Made by a program: the position numbers and the translations under genes. A stretch of 64,000 nt of DNA from Branchiostoma floridae (Eukaryota > Chordata > Leptocardii > Amphioxiformes > Branchiostomatidae): positions 32,698,681 to 32,762,680 of the forward strand of contig NC_049981.1 in assembly GCF_000003815.2 (NCBI RefSeq). The letters run 5' to 3'. Below, one piece after another: positions 54,515-64,000 of the stretch; the first letter of the stretch is position 1; every line of letters begins with the position of its first letter. The notes beneath the pieces are model-generated. The model was not told the origin of the DNA. It did not search any database and saw nothing but the letters and a program-made list of their open reading frames with translations.

Positions 54515-54645
54515 CTTTAAGTAACCCTGAACAGTTAAAAACGTCAGTAATACGTCAAGAAGTGACCAAAGGACACATCGGCAGGAATCAAAATGGCGGA
54601 TAGCAATACGTGTTTTTTTTTGGTGTAGGTCAAAGGTTATACTTC
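54515..54645 (-). promoter_or_regulatory. ZNF-D first exon and core promoter
   Basis: Minus-strand GGGTTACTTAAAG followed by GTGAGTG is the 5' splice site (exon end 54515). AAATGGCGG (54591) is a weakened YY1 motif, and AGGTCAAAGGTTA (54627-54639) is a better DR1 than in A-C. Same architecture as its paralogues. Confidence 0.5.
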
Positions 54646-54736
54646 ATTGCAAAATGAGTTACCTGATGATCCAAACCTCATCGTGTGAAGGCGCACATCA
54701 CAAAAGCCGAAAAGAAACTATTCTCCAAGGTAGGCC

Positions 54737-55114
54737 ATGTTGATTTGATTACATGGATGACATCAACGCGCGCATTAATTTTCGGCCCCTTCCAAAGTTA
54801 ACCAAAAAAAAAAAAAAAGCTAAATCGTACAAAGCAGCTTAAAAATAACCAAATACATGCCGTGGATTGCAAACAGTTAACATATACTACTGTAATATAA
54901 CATGACAGAGTCAAAGGAGATTTGAAAGAACAAATATTAAAAGAAATATTGCTTGCTATACTATATTCTATGTGTTCAGTCATTTATTCAACCTTCCTGA
55001 CCACTTTGATTTCATAATGAAGGAAAATTTTTTTTTTGAAAACTTTTTTTATTCGCACGCTCGCATAAGCTTTTGGATTCCCAGAGGATGTCATCCATAT
55101 AATCAAATAAACAT
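54737..55114. mobile_element. MITE-B copy 2
   Basis: The left end ATGTTGATTTGATTACATGG then ATGACATC is the inverse of the right end GATGTCATCCATATAATC then AAATAAACAT. It lies just upstream of the ZNF-D promoter. The non-coding interior contains an A-run (54801) and a T-run (55030). Confidence 0.6.
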
Positions 55115-56133
55115 AGCTTTATGCAGATTTATCAGTTGCATAAGGCAATATCAACAGCACCAAGTTCAAAAGCTGGCCTGACAGTGTCCCTAGGACAACG
55201 GGTGGCTTGTGCACTTCCTAATGCATGCCCGGCTTTTGATCCAGGCACTTTTTGACACTGGCTAATATTGACCAAAGGAGGCGTTATCAAGTATTTGGAT
55301 CATGAAAACTACTCAACTTACAACTATTGTATTTAATTATTGACACACGACATTTTCTGTCAAATTAATTCCTTTAATTTCAATCACAAAACAACTTAAC
55401 AAGGACTTTATTTGCACAAGTAATGAGATACCTATTTCAAACACCAGTGGTAAATATCAACATTTGGCAACTACTTTTAGGTTAATAGAATTCAGAATAT
55501 AGTATATATTACATGTATATTGAAGTTGGCTCTACAACAAAGTTTCTGTAATTTATACACCATTTGACATCCGATATATATATATATTAGCAACTATCCC
55601 CTTTCCCTTCAAATGGATACTAATAGTACAATACTAAGAGCTAATACCTGGAATTTGCTAAGGTACACAACTTTAAGTATAATCATACTGAATTCATTAT
55701 TTCATATTTGACACGAAACCCTCCCTGTACAATTCACAAAAATCTTAGTTCAGAAACAGTGATGAAGCTTGCTGTCCCACGGGCACATTGTACGTGCCAC
55801 TTGCAAACAACCACTACTACTTACACAGATGATGATGAATCCTTGCACTACTAGTGTAGCTTCTTCCCTATACATGCATTTCATACAAGTATTGTCATAC
55901 AGCTGTTCCACCTAGTCTAACCAGTGCAATAATGATAAATACATACATGCTTTCTCACATTGTGTGAATCCATGCAATTTTTGGTAACGTCTCAGAGGCG
56001 GTGCTATTATTTCAACCTGTACACAAGACTGAATGTAGCTGCAAGTCATTTCGCAACTGCAGATGCAGAATCCATTGAATATTGATTTTGATTTGATTCA
56101 GATCTCCTTCTTCCTGGAGTCCGTGCGAATGAT
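55115..56133. other. Stretch between MITE-B and ZNF-E
   Basis: The part from about 55700 resembles the 3' flanks of ZNF-A to D (for example GTACGTGCCACTTGCAAACA). The rest is AT-rich, with an (AT)n run at 55576. No gene is supported. Confidence 0.45.
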
Positions 56134-56781
56134 TTAAATAATCGTATGGCTGATACTAGATGGAGGTTCACCAAGCCTCCACTCAAGTGATTTGAAGTGA
56201 AGTGAATCGCAAACTCCACATACAAGGTCACACTTGTGGGGTTTCTCTCCTCTATGTAACCTCATATGACTTGATAAATTAGAGCTGAAACCAGTTCTAA
56301 ATCCACACAACACACAGACATATGGTTTTTCACCAGTGTGTTTTACCTTGTGCAATTCCAAGCTCCATTTTCTATCTGTGCAGTAGTCACACTGGTCACA
56401 CTTGTACGGCTTCTCTCTTGTAAATACATGTGTCTTCATATGACTGGATAGGTCAGACTTCTCAGCTGTCCTGTACCCACACTTCCCACACATGTAGGGT
56501 TTTGTGTCTCTCATGTGTTCAGCCTTGTCCAAGTCCCCTTTTCTAGGTGTGTTGTTTTCGCACTTCGGTCTGACTCTGGGATGTACCATGTTGATGTGCT
56601 TGGTGATGTTTGACTGGCAATGTGTCCGGTATTCACACTGCCTGCACAGGTAGAGTTTCTCGCCATTTTGTTCGAACAGGTGAAAATCAAAGGTCCAACT
56701 AATAGCCGTGCTGCAGTCCCACTGGTCGCTATTGTGGATCGTTCTTTCTGTTGGAGACTCAAAGTCATGGCTCGTTGCCAT
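56134..56781 (-). CDS. ZNF-E, divergent C2H2 zinc-finger protein (215 aa)
   Basis: Starts MATSHDFESPTERT, a diverged counterpart of MAASDGSPT, right after a 3' splice site (TTTGTTTTCCACAGCAG). Four intact fingers: YLCRQCEYRTHCQSNITKHINMVH, MCGKCGYRTAEKSDLSSHM, KCDQCDYCTDRKWSLELH and VCVLCGFRTGFSSNLSSHM. Two are degenerate: a leading one (SDQWDCSTAISW) and one after the first finger (PKCENNTPRKGD) that lost its second Cys and first His. One linker carries an insertion (THVFTREKPY). The C-terminus breaks off in a finger (HKCDLVCGVCDS) and ends in unrelated sequence. This looks like an older, eroding member; whether it is still expressed is unclear. Confidence 0.7.
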   Translation of the reverse strand: MATSHDFESPTERTIHNSDQWDCSTAISWTFDFHLFEQNGEKLYLCRQCEYRTHCQSNITKHINMVHPRVRPKCENNTPRKGDLDKAEHMRDTKPYMCGKCGYRTAEKSDLSSHMKTHVFTREKPYKCDQCDYCTDRKWSLELHKVKHTGEKPYVCVLCGFRTGFSSNLSSHMRLHRGEKPHKCDLVCGVCDSLHFKSLEWRLGEPPSSISHTII

Positions 56782-56980
56782 ACCTATCCTGCTGTGGAAA
56801 ACAAACAAAAAATAACATTGGAGACAATTTTTTTGTGATATGATGCTTTCTGGAAGTTAAGGGAAAAGGTCTATTCTCTACTAAAAGTAAGCAGATGTTA
56901 CAGCGATGGCTATAGTACATAAATAAATGCAGAAATGGGCTATTCCAAAAAATAAAGGAGAATGGGGGGCGGAAGAGGTT

Positions 56981-57299
56981 GGATTGGATGGGGGGGTGGG
57001 TCAAAAATGTGGATTGGATAGGGGGTTGGGTCAAACAAATGTGGATCGGATAGGGGGGTTGGGTCAAACAAATGTGGATCGGATAGGGGGGTTGGGTCAA
57101 ACAAATCTGGATCGGATAGGGGGGTTGGGTCAAACAAATCTGGATCGGATAGGGGGGTTGGGTCAAACAAATCTGGATCGGATAGGGGGTTGGGTCAAAT
57201 AAATCTGGATCGGATAGGGGGGTTGGGTCAAACAAATCTGGATTGGATAGGGTGGTGGGGTCAAACAAATCTGGATCGGACAGGGGGGTTGTGTCAAAT
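56981..57299 (+). repeat. 33-bp minisatellite in the 5' region of ZNF-E, about ten units
   Basis: The unit is GGATCGGATAGGGGGGTTGG then GTCAAACAAATCT. The period is 11 codons, so ORFs on both strands (for example a Pro/Asp/Leu-rich one on minus up to 57268) are artefacts. It sits about 200 bp upstream of the ZNF-E coding exon, probably inside its intron. Confidence 0.95.
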
Positions 57300-57473
57300 T
57301 TTGTTGGGTCATATTATTGTCTTCTTAGTTATAATATAGTCTACCCGATCCTGTATGGAACCCAGGGTATCTATTACTATCAGTTTCCATGATGAAAAAA
57401 TCTTAATACTAAAAAGCTGTATGAAATCAAATTTGACGAAATATTAAAAAGCACAAATTTGAAGACAAGTGAA

Positions 57474-57650
57474 ACAAGAGGCAAGTAGTCTCCTGACTCG
57501 AACCCGCGCTAAACGTGGGTGATCACCAGATCACAATCTAAGCACCGTTATATACAAGCATGTATAGCTACATATATAAACCGCTAGCCAAAAGCTGAGA
57601 TCCACTGGCATGGTCAGTTTGGCGGAGCTTGAACCCCACTGTTACACTAT
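57474..57650 (-). mobile_element. tRNA-related SINE-like fragment 1
   Basis: On the minus strand a near-perfect B-box GGTTCGAGTCA lies at about 57496-57507, and TGGCTAGCGG (A-box-like) lies further upstream near 57582. The segment shares ACAAGAGGC-AGTAG and GCTTGAACCCCAC blocks with 60277-60417. The A-B distance is too long for a functional tRNA gene. Confidence 0.4.
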
Positions 57651-58797
57651 TCCTCCTTTTCTTTTTATGAGATTCATCCTTGAATCTCCAAGTTTGATAT
57701 CCCTGTGTGGTATAAATTCTTTAGCCTTTTACTAATGTTAGTACTCACAGGGTCGTCATGGGAACCAGTGAAACAAGAGTTCGTAGACCTCAGGCCTGCA
57801 TGAAATATATTGGGTGTCTGTAGACCTATTGTGTATTTTTTGTCTGCGGTACGTGCTTGGAAAAGTGAGCTTTTTACCGTGTTGGTTGTGCACCATGAAA
57901 AAGTCTAAAATTCCATTTTCTGAATTTGTAAGTTTGGACATGGATGAACATTACTTATTTTGGATTTCTTAAGTACATAACCAACCACAGTACCTTGAAG
58001 TTGTTGAGACAACTTTTTGCTACTTTTTTTTCTCAGATGGCCCATGCATTTATTCTGTCACATGATATATTTAGTACTGATATCTTCCTATTTCAATGTA
58101 CTGACCTGATGCAGCTGCTAAGTCTCCTTGGTGTGTATTCTTCCAATGACATTCATTTAAGATTCATTTCTGGAGTATTATATCACTTGACATTGGAAGG
58201 TTCTTTGCATAATTTCACCAATGGTACTTAGTACAGTAGTTCCATAGACAATCTCACTGTGGTAGCCCCCATGCAACAGCAACAGTTAGTCCCCAGGGTG
58301 GTATCATATTTTCATTCAATCTGACCAACCCAACCCACCCGCAGGAAAGTCTAACCATAAAGATCGCAGTTTTTTTTAGCTGCACGTGCACGCTGTCATA
58401 TTGAACAAAATTTCATTTTTTGTTTGCTTACCACTTCCAAGTGATTGAAATTCAAATAGTATTTGAATTTCATAAGAAATACAAGTCCCTGACTACGTTG
58501 CTGTTTCGCTGACACTTCTGGTAACTTCGACCACAAAATTTTTGATAAAAAAGGACTTTAAAAACCCATTCAAAATTGAAAGAAGATCCCTTTCTTTCAG
58601 TGATAACTTGCTAAGTTATGGCTACGCACTGAAATAATCACCTAAACCCTGACTCCGGCTGTCGGGGGCCCAACGCGTTCTCTTTATACGCAGTTTGAAG
58701 TTGTCGGGGACTCCCACTGAGCCTACGGGCATACACTTCGGAGTGGACGGGAGAAAATTTGAAGACAACGGGACTACAACGACGGGAACTCTCTTTA
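57651..58797. other. Intergenic stretch, nothing recognised
   Basis: AT-rich. The overlapping short ORFs on both strands show no domain. Confidence 0.4.
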
Positions 58798-58855
58798 CAT
58801 GGGGCTCCCGCTCTCGCCAGTCCCGCTCTCGCCAGTCCCGCTCTCGCGAAAACCG
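58798..58855 (+). repeat. 15-bp tandem repeat
   Basis: CCCGCTCTCGCCAGT is repeated about 2.6 times within a GC-richer block (58640-58870), flanked by CTTTACAT and ATGTAAAG, which could be a small inverted repeat. Confidence 0.6.
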
Positions 58856-59639
58856 TAATGTAAAGTGGGCCTAAATCTCTTCTAGTATTGAAGCCAAAGT
58901 TAACAGCAGAATTAATAATCAAAATGTCCTTGTCAATCCCATTTATAGATGGCAAGCTGCTGGCAATGGAAACTTTGAAAAGTTCAGAAAACTGTTGTAG
59001 CCAGAGCGAACAACCGGCAAACATCCCCCAAAACCAATGAGCAGTTGCTTTAAATAGAAGGGGAAAACAATTTCATCATATATTTGCAGTGACAAAATGC
59101 ACCAGACGATACTTAACAAAGCCTCCACCACTTAACCCTGCCTGTACTATAGATTTAAAAGCAGGCCCAAAAATCAAGTGAATATGACTGGCCCAAAATT
59201 ACCTGCATACAGTATGGAAATGGCATCACCAAAGAAACACAGGAAAAATCATACACATACCTTTCTCCTATGCTTATGCTCTATTCATTTCTCCTCCACT
59301 TTAGAAAGTTGTATCTTCTTCTGTTTAACCATGATTGCCAAACAGGGTAAAGGAACTTGTACCAGAACTATATAGTTTATACAGCTGTCAAAACACCACA
59401 AAGAGTAGAAGCAAACTCAAATTATACCTAACCAGTATGGCAGGAGCTGTAGCATCATCTGGCAGATACAAAGTAACCCAATACATTGAACGTGACCTAC
59501 ATGTACGCCCCTGCAAACCAGATGACAATTACACAAGTAAAGACCTATCAATCAACCCAAACCCTGGACCATAATCTGTTTTAACAACCAAGCAGATGTT
59601 AGTGGTCCTGAATCCCAACCAAGAAAAAATCAGCATCAG
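58856..59639. other. Intergenic stretch, nothing recognised
   Basis: No supported gene or RNA. Confidence 0.4.
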
Positions 59640-60240
59640 CCTACAGTATCAAGTTCATGAACTAGGAAGCCCAAAATCAAACCTGACCGCCAGGACACTA
59701 CCAACAATTCATGTATCAAATAGCAACACAATGGCGCCTTGCGTTCCGGAGATACAGCGCGCGCCCCGTGCCCGTACAAAAGGTAATCTGGAATGTCAAG
59801 TTCAAGCACCAAGGGCGCCAAAATCAAAATTGAGAATTATTCAGCCACCGCCGACACATGTGCCATATATCATCGCGCCCGCACCAACCGTTCAGAAGAT
59901 ATAACTCCGGAAATACCCCTCCCGGACACAAAATTCGACCTGCCGCGTCAAGTTCAAACGCGACAGGGCCCAAAGTCAATCCTAGGCAACAGGCAATAAC
60001 CCCCCACCCATGCACCAAAAATCGTGGCAATCCCGCGTATCGTTCTGGACACACAGCGCCAAAAGTGCCCAAAAAACACAAAAAATGTCACCTGCAATGT
60101 CAAGGTCAAGTGCCAGGAGGCCCCAAATCACACCTGAGTGTCAGGCCACCACCCCCAACCCACGTACCAAAAATCGTTGTGCTCGCATCATCCGTTCTTG
60201 AGATACAGCGCCCTATATCCCCAGCTTCCAAAAGTTCCCA
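59640..60240 (+). repeat. 150-bp degenerate tandem repeat, four units
   Basis: GATACAGCGC-like cores at 59751, about 59897, 60051 and 60202 are about 150 bp apart. Each unit also has a TCAAGTTCAA/TCAAGGTCAAG block (59646, 59794, 59947, 60101) and a C-rich block ending CCACCCATG/CCGACACATG. The units are well diverged. ORFs spanning it are not supported. Confidence 0.7.
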
Positions 60241-60276
60241 CGCCCGTGAAAACCATACCTGCATACATGCAGGTAA

Positions 60277-60417
60277 CAAGAGGCGAGTAGAAACAGTCTA
60301 TTGTCTCCTCAGTCTACTGAGATTCAAACCCAAGCTGAACCCGTAGCGCCAGATGACAATCCCTGAGCACCGTGATTCTTTATCTCAGAGCTGGGGTGCT
60401 TGAACCCCACAATACGA
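60277..60417 (-). mobile_element. tRNA-related SINE-like fragment 2
   Basis: On the minus strand it has CATCTGGCGCTACGGGTTC and a B-box-like GGTTTGAATCTC. The ends match 57474-57650 (AACAAGAGGCGAGTAG, GCTTGAACCCCAC). It abuts the 150-bp repeat. Confidence 0.4.
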
Positions 60418-60455
60418 CCAACATTATGCAAGGTAGCATGTGTCACTCATGTCAC

Positions 60456-60758
60456 GCATGCTTTTACCCTGGGAAAACGCAGACTCCTACGAGGCACGCA
60501 AAGTTTACCGATCCCTACAACACGCACGCACGGGACACCCGCCGCCTAACACCCGCCGGCCCTCGTACCAGCTGGCCCCTACTAACACGAGCCTCTTTCG
60601 GAAGCGAGCGATGTTGGGGACCGTAGCGTAAGTAGGGCCAGCTGGTAGTGGGGCGGGTGCATAGAGGCGGGAGGGCGCGCGTTAGGCAGGGGATCGGTAA
60701 CTCTTATTTGCGACTCTTATTTGCGAAGCTTCTCGAGCAGGTTTCCAGGGTAGCATGC
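60456..60758. mobile_element. GC-rich foldback element
   Basis: The arms mirror each other: GCATGC at 60456 and 60753, TTTTACCCTGG facing CCAGGGTA, TTACCGATCCCT facing GGGGATCGGTAA, CGCCTAAC facing GTTAGGC, and ACCAGCTGGCCCCTACT facing AGTAGGGCCAGCTGGT. About 300 bp in total with a short central loop around 60600. Imperfect arms and lack of ORFs suit a foldback-type non-autonomous transposon. Confidence 0.6.
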
Positions 60759-63700
60759 TTTGTGCATGTGAATTACTTCTTGCAGAACTTTGGATTTCTT
60801 ATCCAACCTCTGCTTGTAGAGTAATCGTGGGTACATGAAGGTCTTTTGAAAGACGTTCATAATTATTATTGCTTTTCTTGTAGCCAAAAGATCACAAGCC
60901 TTCACGGAACTATGTGTCTGCAGCTCAGCACAGTAGAGTGAAATGATGGTTTCATCGCTGCTATGTTCCAAAAACTCCTTGGCTATAATGATTTTTAATA
61001 GATTGATTGAGGACATTTGGATTTATGTGAAACAATCACCACACTGATCACAAATAGATATTTGTCCTGGGTTGTTAAAATTCTTGGCAGCTGTCACTCA
61101 CTGAACATTTTAGAGATGTGAATTTCAAAGTAAAACTATTGAAAATGAAAAAGAATATCATAATACTTTGCATCCTGAACACTCCAAAGTTACTTAGTCT
61201 GACTCTGAGTCTATCTTTGCCTGATTCCCTTCTAATGCCTCCACAATTTTACAAGGTAGCGACATGATCCAGTAGAGGAATAGCAAATCTATCAGAAGAC
61301 AAAAGCAGAGAAGAGATTAGCACAGATTAAGGTCAGCATAACAATGGAAGTCACTACAGGACAAAACCTTTTGCCAACATCAGAGGAGTCTCATTAGCAT
61401 ACAATCAGAGATGATTTTCTGCCAAGTTCATTTATTAATGTGAGGTGAATTCTGCTGCTGGCAAATCAGAGAAATTTTAGGTCAGAAAAATAATATTCAA
61501 CTTTACAGCGATACCAACTGGTTGATAGGAGAGAAAATGTCCCCCTTGGACTGACTTGGTTGAACTTCGAATCCGTTCCCTTCCAAAGAATGACCTGACT
61601 CTGACTGCTGGAAGCAGTCCCTTCTACCAAGGAGATAGACATTCTTTCCAAATTCTTTTTCAACCTCCTTGCTTCTACTTCTAGCTTCCTTTGCAACCTT
61701 CCACAGGTGTTGATGACTTCCAGTAATTTGCAAGTTTTGAGCTTTGAGAAGGCACTGGTACGTCTATTTTTGAAGTTAAATCAAGGAGGTTAAAATTTGA
61801 TTTTAAGCTGCTTGGTCCAAAATCCAAATTCATCTGAGCAAATTTCCAGGACAAAACTTTTGGTGAGATTGTGCTTTATCAAGTTTATGCCTCTTCTTTA
61901 CATGTTCAAACATTTCTATTGAGCCCCTAACAGGAACATTTTTCAGACTTCTGCCTCCCATGTACTTTTTGTTACTTTTTCATCGCCTTTTCAATGTATG
62001 TAACATTAGCTGTCAAATAAACAAAGATTCATTTTCAGCAACTAAATTATCTAACATTCCTTTAAAATACCGGTACCTACATGTACGTATGATTCCTTCT
62101 CAGTTCTCATCACTGAGTATAACCACAGAAGACAAGTTTGGTGCAAAGAAGAGCTCATTAGAGAGTCACATAATCCCTTACACTAATCCCTAATCCTAGA
62201 GGCTAAAGTAAACAATTCTATTCTGATTCAAACCTGCCACTGGCTGCCAATGTTTACTTTGCTATTGTTTCATGAAAAATGCAAATTAGTCTTCTGTTTA
62301 TTTTCTACAGTTTTGGATGCCAGGCTCTAAGAATCCCAAGGTTTTCCAAGGAGGAAAAAAATTCAATTGTATTATTATTTTTTTTTCCTTTTAGACAGTC
62401 ATCTCATGTAAACAATACATTTGTCTTGCGACCAGAACATCAAAACCCACCGAAACCTTGGGACTTTCTCTTCTGCATCTGTGATTATGTTTTGGTATAA
62501 AGAAACAGAGCTTGCTTGCTATTTCACTGAAATACAAATTGTGTAAATCATGGTTTTCAAATAGTGCTGTAACTAAACTGTAATTCTTTTCTCAAATAGG
62601 ACATCAGACATCCACCAGTAGCTAAACCTGCATCAACTAGAAAGGCTACATTTTCGAAGAAAATGCAGGATGTTTCCGAAGCAAAAAGCAAGGAATAATC
62701 ACAAGAAAAAAACAACTGAAAATGCAGAATATTTTCCAGCGGTTTTCAGGCCCCAATCATTCCAAACTTCTACAGCTATTAGGGACACAATCAGTAATAT
62801 TGGATTCAATCAAAACAGAATGGCAGGTGTAAACAGAATTCTGCCAGCCATTCCACCAAACAGCCTTGATGAAAGCTGGTTGGTTCCACTCATTCCACAT
62901 AACTTCACAACTGCAGAAGCTGATAGAGCTTTGTTTTGATAAGGGATTTAAAAGGTCGAAGGAATTCATTACCACAGCTTTTGTCAACAGTGAACAAAGA
63001 ACTGTTTACTTTGATCCTGCTCACTGCCATCAAACATTTAGCATTACTAGTCCATAAATACTACAGACTTCACCATTCAATGTATTACATGTACTTTGAT
63101 AAAATGATATTTGCTGCTGTCATGATTCGATCTGCCTCATCAAATCATTATATATAACGTCCTTGGTACAGAAGAGTACATGGTGCATATCCAGACTGAC
63201 TTATTCAATCCTGACTCATATTGGGAAGAACCCCCACTTTTTCTTGAGTGTGGTGGGACCTTTTACACTGCAAGGTGTGGGTTAGTGGGAAAAATCATGA
63301 CCCTTTACTTGCATCCGTTTCTTTTTCGATCAGCATTCCCACTGATAAAAAAAGGTCACGATTTACCCCACCAACTTCTGCTCTAGAGTATGGATGTCCT
63401 CAAGCTCGTTCTGTCCAAAGGGATGTCCCTAACCCAAGTTAGGTAGTCATTATGACCCGAGTCAGTGAGTGATCAAAGTGAGAAAAAAGTCATGTAAAGT
63501 TCCTTACCTAGGGCTCAACATCAGAGCATCTCAGGACAGGAATTTGACCAAGCCTATCGTTATGATAGATGATACCACATGAATCTCCTGAACTCAAACT
63601 TAATAATTTGCCATCTGATTCTGAACATGTATAGGTGTACTTATATTCAAAATACAGTAAATTAATGGCCTTGCAAATAGTTGCATCTATTAGGTAAAGT

Positions 63701-64000
63701 TAGCGCTGAGATGAGGACTTCGAGGTATTTCTGAGATCTACCCACACCTAAGTACTTTTTTCTTTCCTGTAACTAATATGTATTCTAAGAACTAAGAAAT
63801 TGCCAATCAAAGAAAATAATAAATAGCTTTGTTACTGCTTTCCATATGACAAATTCTTTTCCTGCAGAGTAGTGCAAGTAAACTTACTCTGGTACTAGTG
63901 ATGCTGCATTAGTATTAAGATTATGCCCTTGTTCCAATACCTGCTACAGGTACCTGCATACTCTGCATACATGATGAAATTGTATTTTGATGACTTAGTC
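60759..64000. other. Terminal AT-rich stretch, no gene recognised
   Basis: Several ORFs of 60-100 residues occur on both strands (for example 60717-61016 minus, 61466-61733 minus in two frames, 62670-62939 plus). None shows a domain, a convincing splice context or a paralogue in the window. A T-rich run lies at about 62378. No tRNA, SINE or satellite was seen. Confidence 0.4.

Noticed and set aside
56765-57268. 167-codon Pro/Asp/Leu repeat ORF upstream of ZNF-E
   Set aside because: Minus strand of the 33-bp minisatellite. The paralogue ZNF-D has no such ORF.
57474-57650. Possible functional tRNA gene on minus (good B-box GGTTCGAGTCA)
   Set aside because: The A-box distance is too long and no cloverleaf could be drawn. 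A relative at 60277 makes a dispersed SINE-like repeat more likely.
60717-61016. 99-codon minus ORF with protein-like composition
   Set aside because: No recognised domain, no splice context, and its C-terminus lies in the foldback element. Left unassigned.

Overview
The window looks like nuclear DNA of an animal, most probably a lancelet (Branchiostoma-like cephalochordate). This is an inference from the overall character of the sequence: a tandem, lineage-specific cluster of intron-split C2H2 zinc-finger genes, many short non-autonomous DNA transposons, 5'-truncated LINE tails, a tRNA-derived SINE and an unusual density of minisatellites. There are no prokaryotic operons and no CRISPR array. 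No database search was possible, so the species call is unproven.

Positions 1 to about 33,900 contain no protein-coding gene that I can support. They hold a retroelement insertion with an 18-bp target duplication (277-510), a possible TATA promoter with X-box and Egr motifs (3288-3480), four copies of a palindromic GC-rich MITE, minisatellites of 31, 37-39, 47 and 57 bp, satellites of about 141 and 115 bp, a SINE with a perfect 12-bp target duplication (24216-24458), and 3' ends of three LINEs (26799-27460, 29100-29545, 32998-33155). GC-richer islands with homeodomain, E-box or X-box motifs lie between them and resemble regulatory DNA.

Positions about 33,900 to 57,300 hold five paralogous C2H2 zinc-finger genes, all on the minus strand (ZNF-A to ZNF-E in order of increasing coordinate). 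ZNF-A, B and C share a start beginning MAASDGS just inside a 3' splice site. A, B, C and D share a non-coding first exon with a YY1-like motif, a DR1-like nuclear receptor motif and a strong 5' splice site. In A, B and C the array runs past the stop codon as decayed fingers with different lesions. Intron 1 of ZNF-B has been invaded by about 4.8 kb of foreign DNA (42607-47404) bounded by inverted repeats. That insert carries an RPA-like single-strand DNA-binding gene (OB fold plus zinc ribbon) and, converging on it, a truncated cysteine-peptidase-like ORF with a GKQCTANAL motif. It also contains a 42-bp minisatellite, a MITE with a 10-bp target duplication and a histone-type promoter cassette. 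It is the best candidate here for an undescribed mobile system.

Positions 57,300 to 64,000 contain SINE-like tRNA-related fragments, a 150-bp degenerate tandem repeat and a GC-rich foldback element. I cannot assign any gene there. Most long ORFs in the window arise from minisatellites and are not treated as genes.
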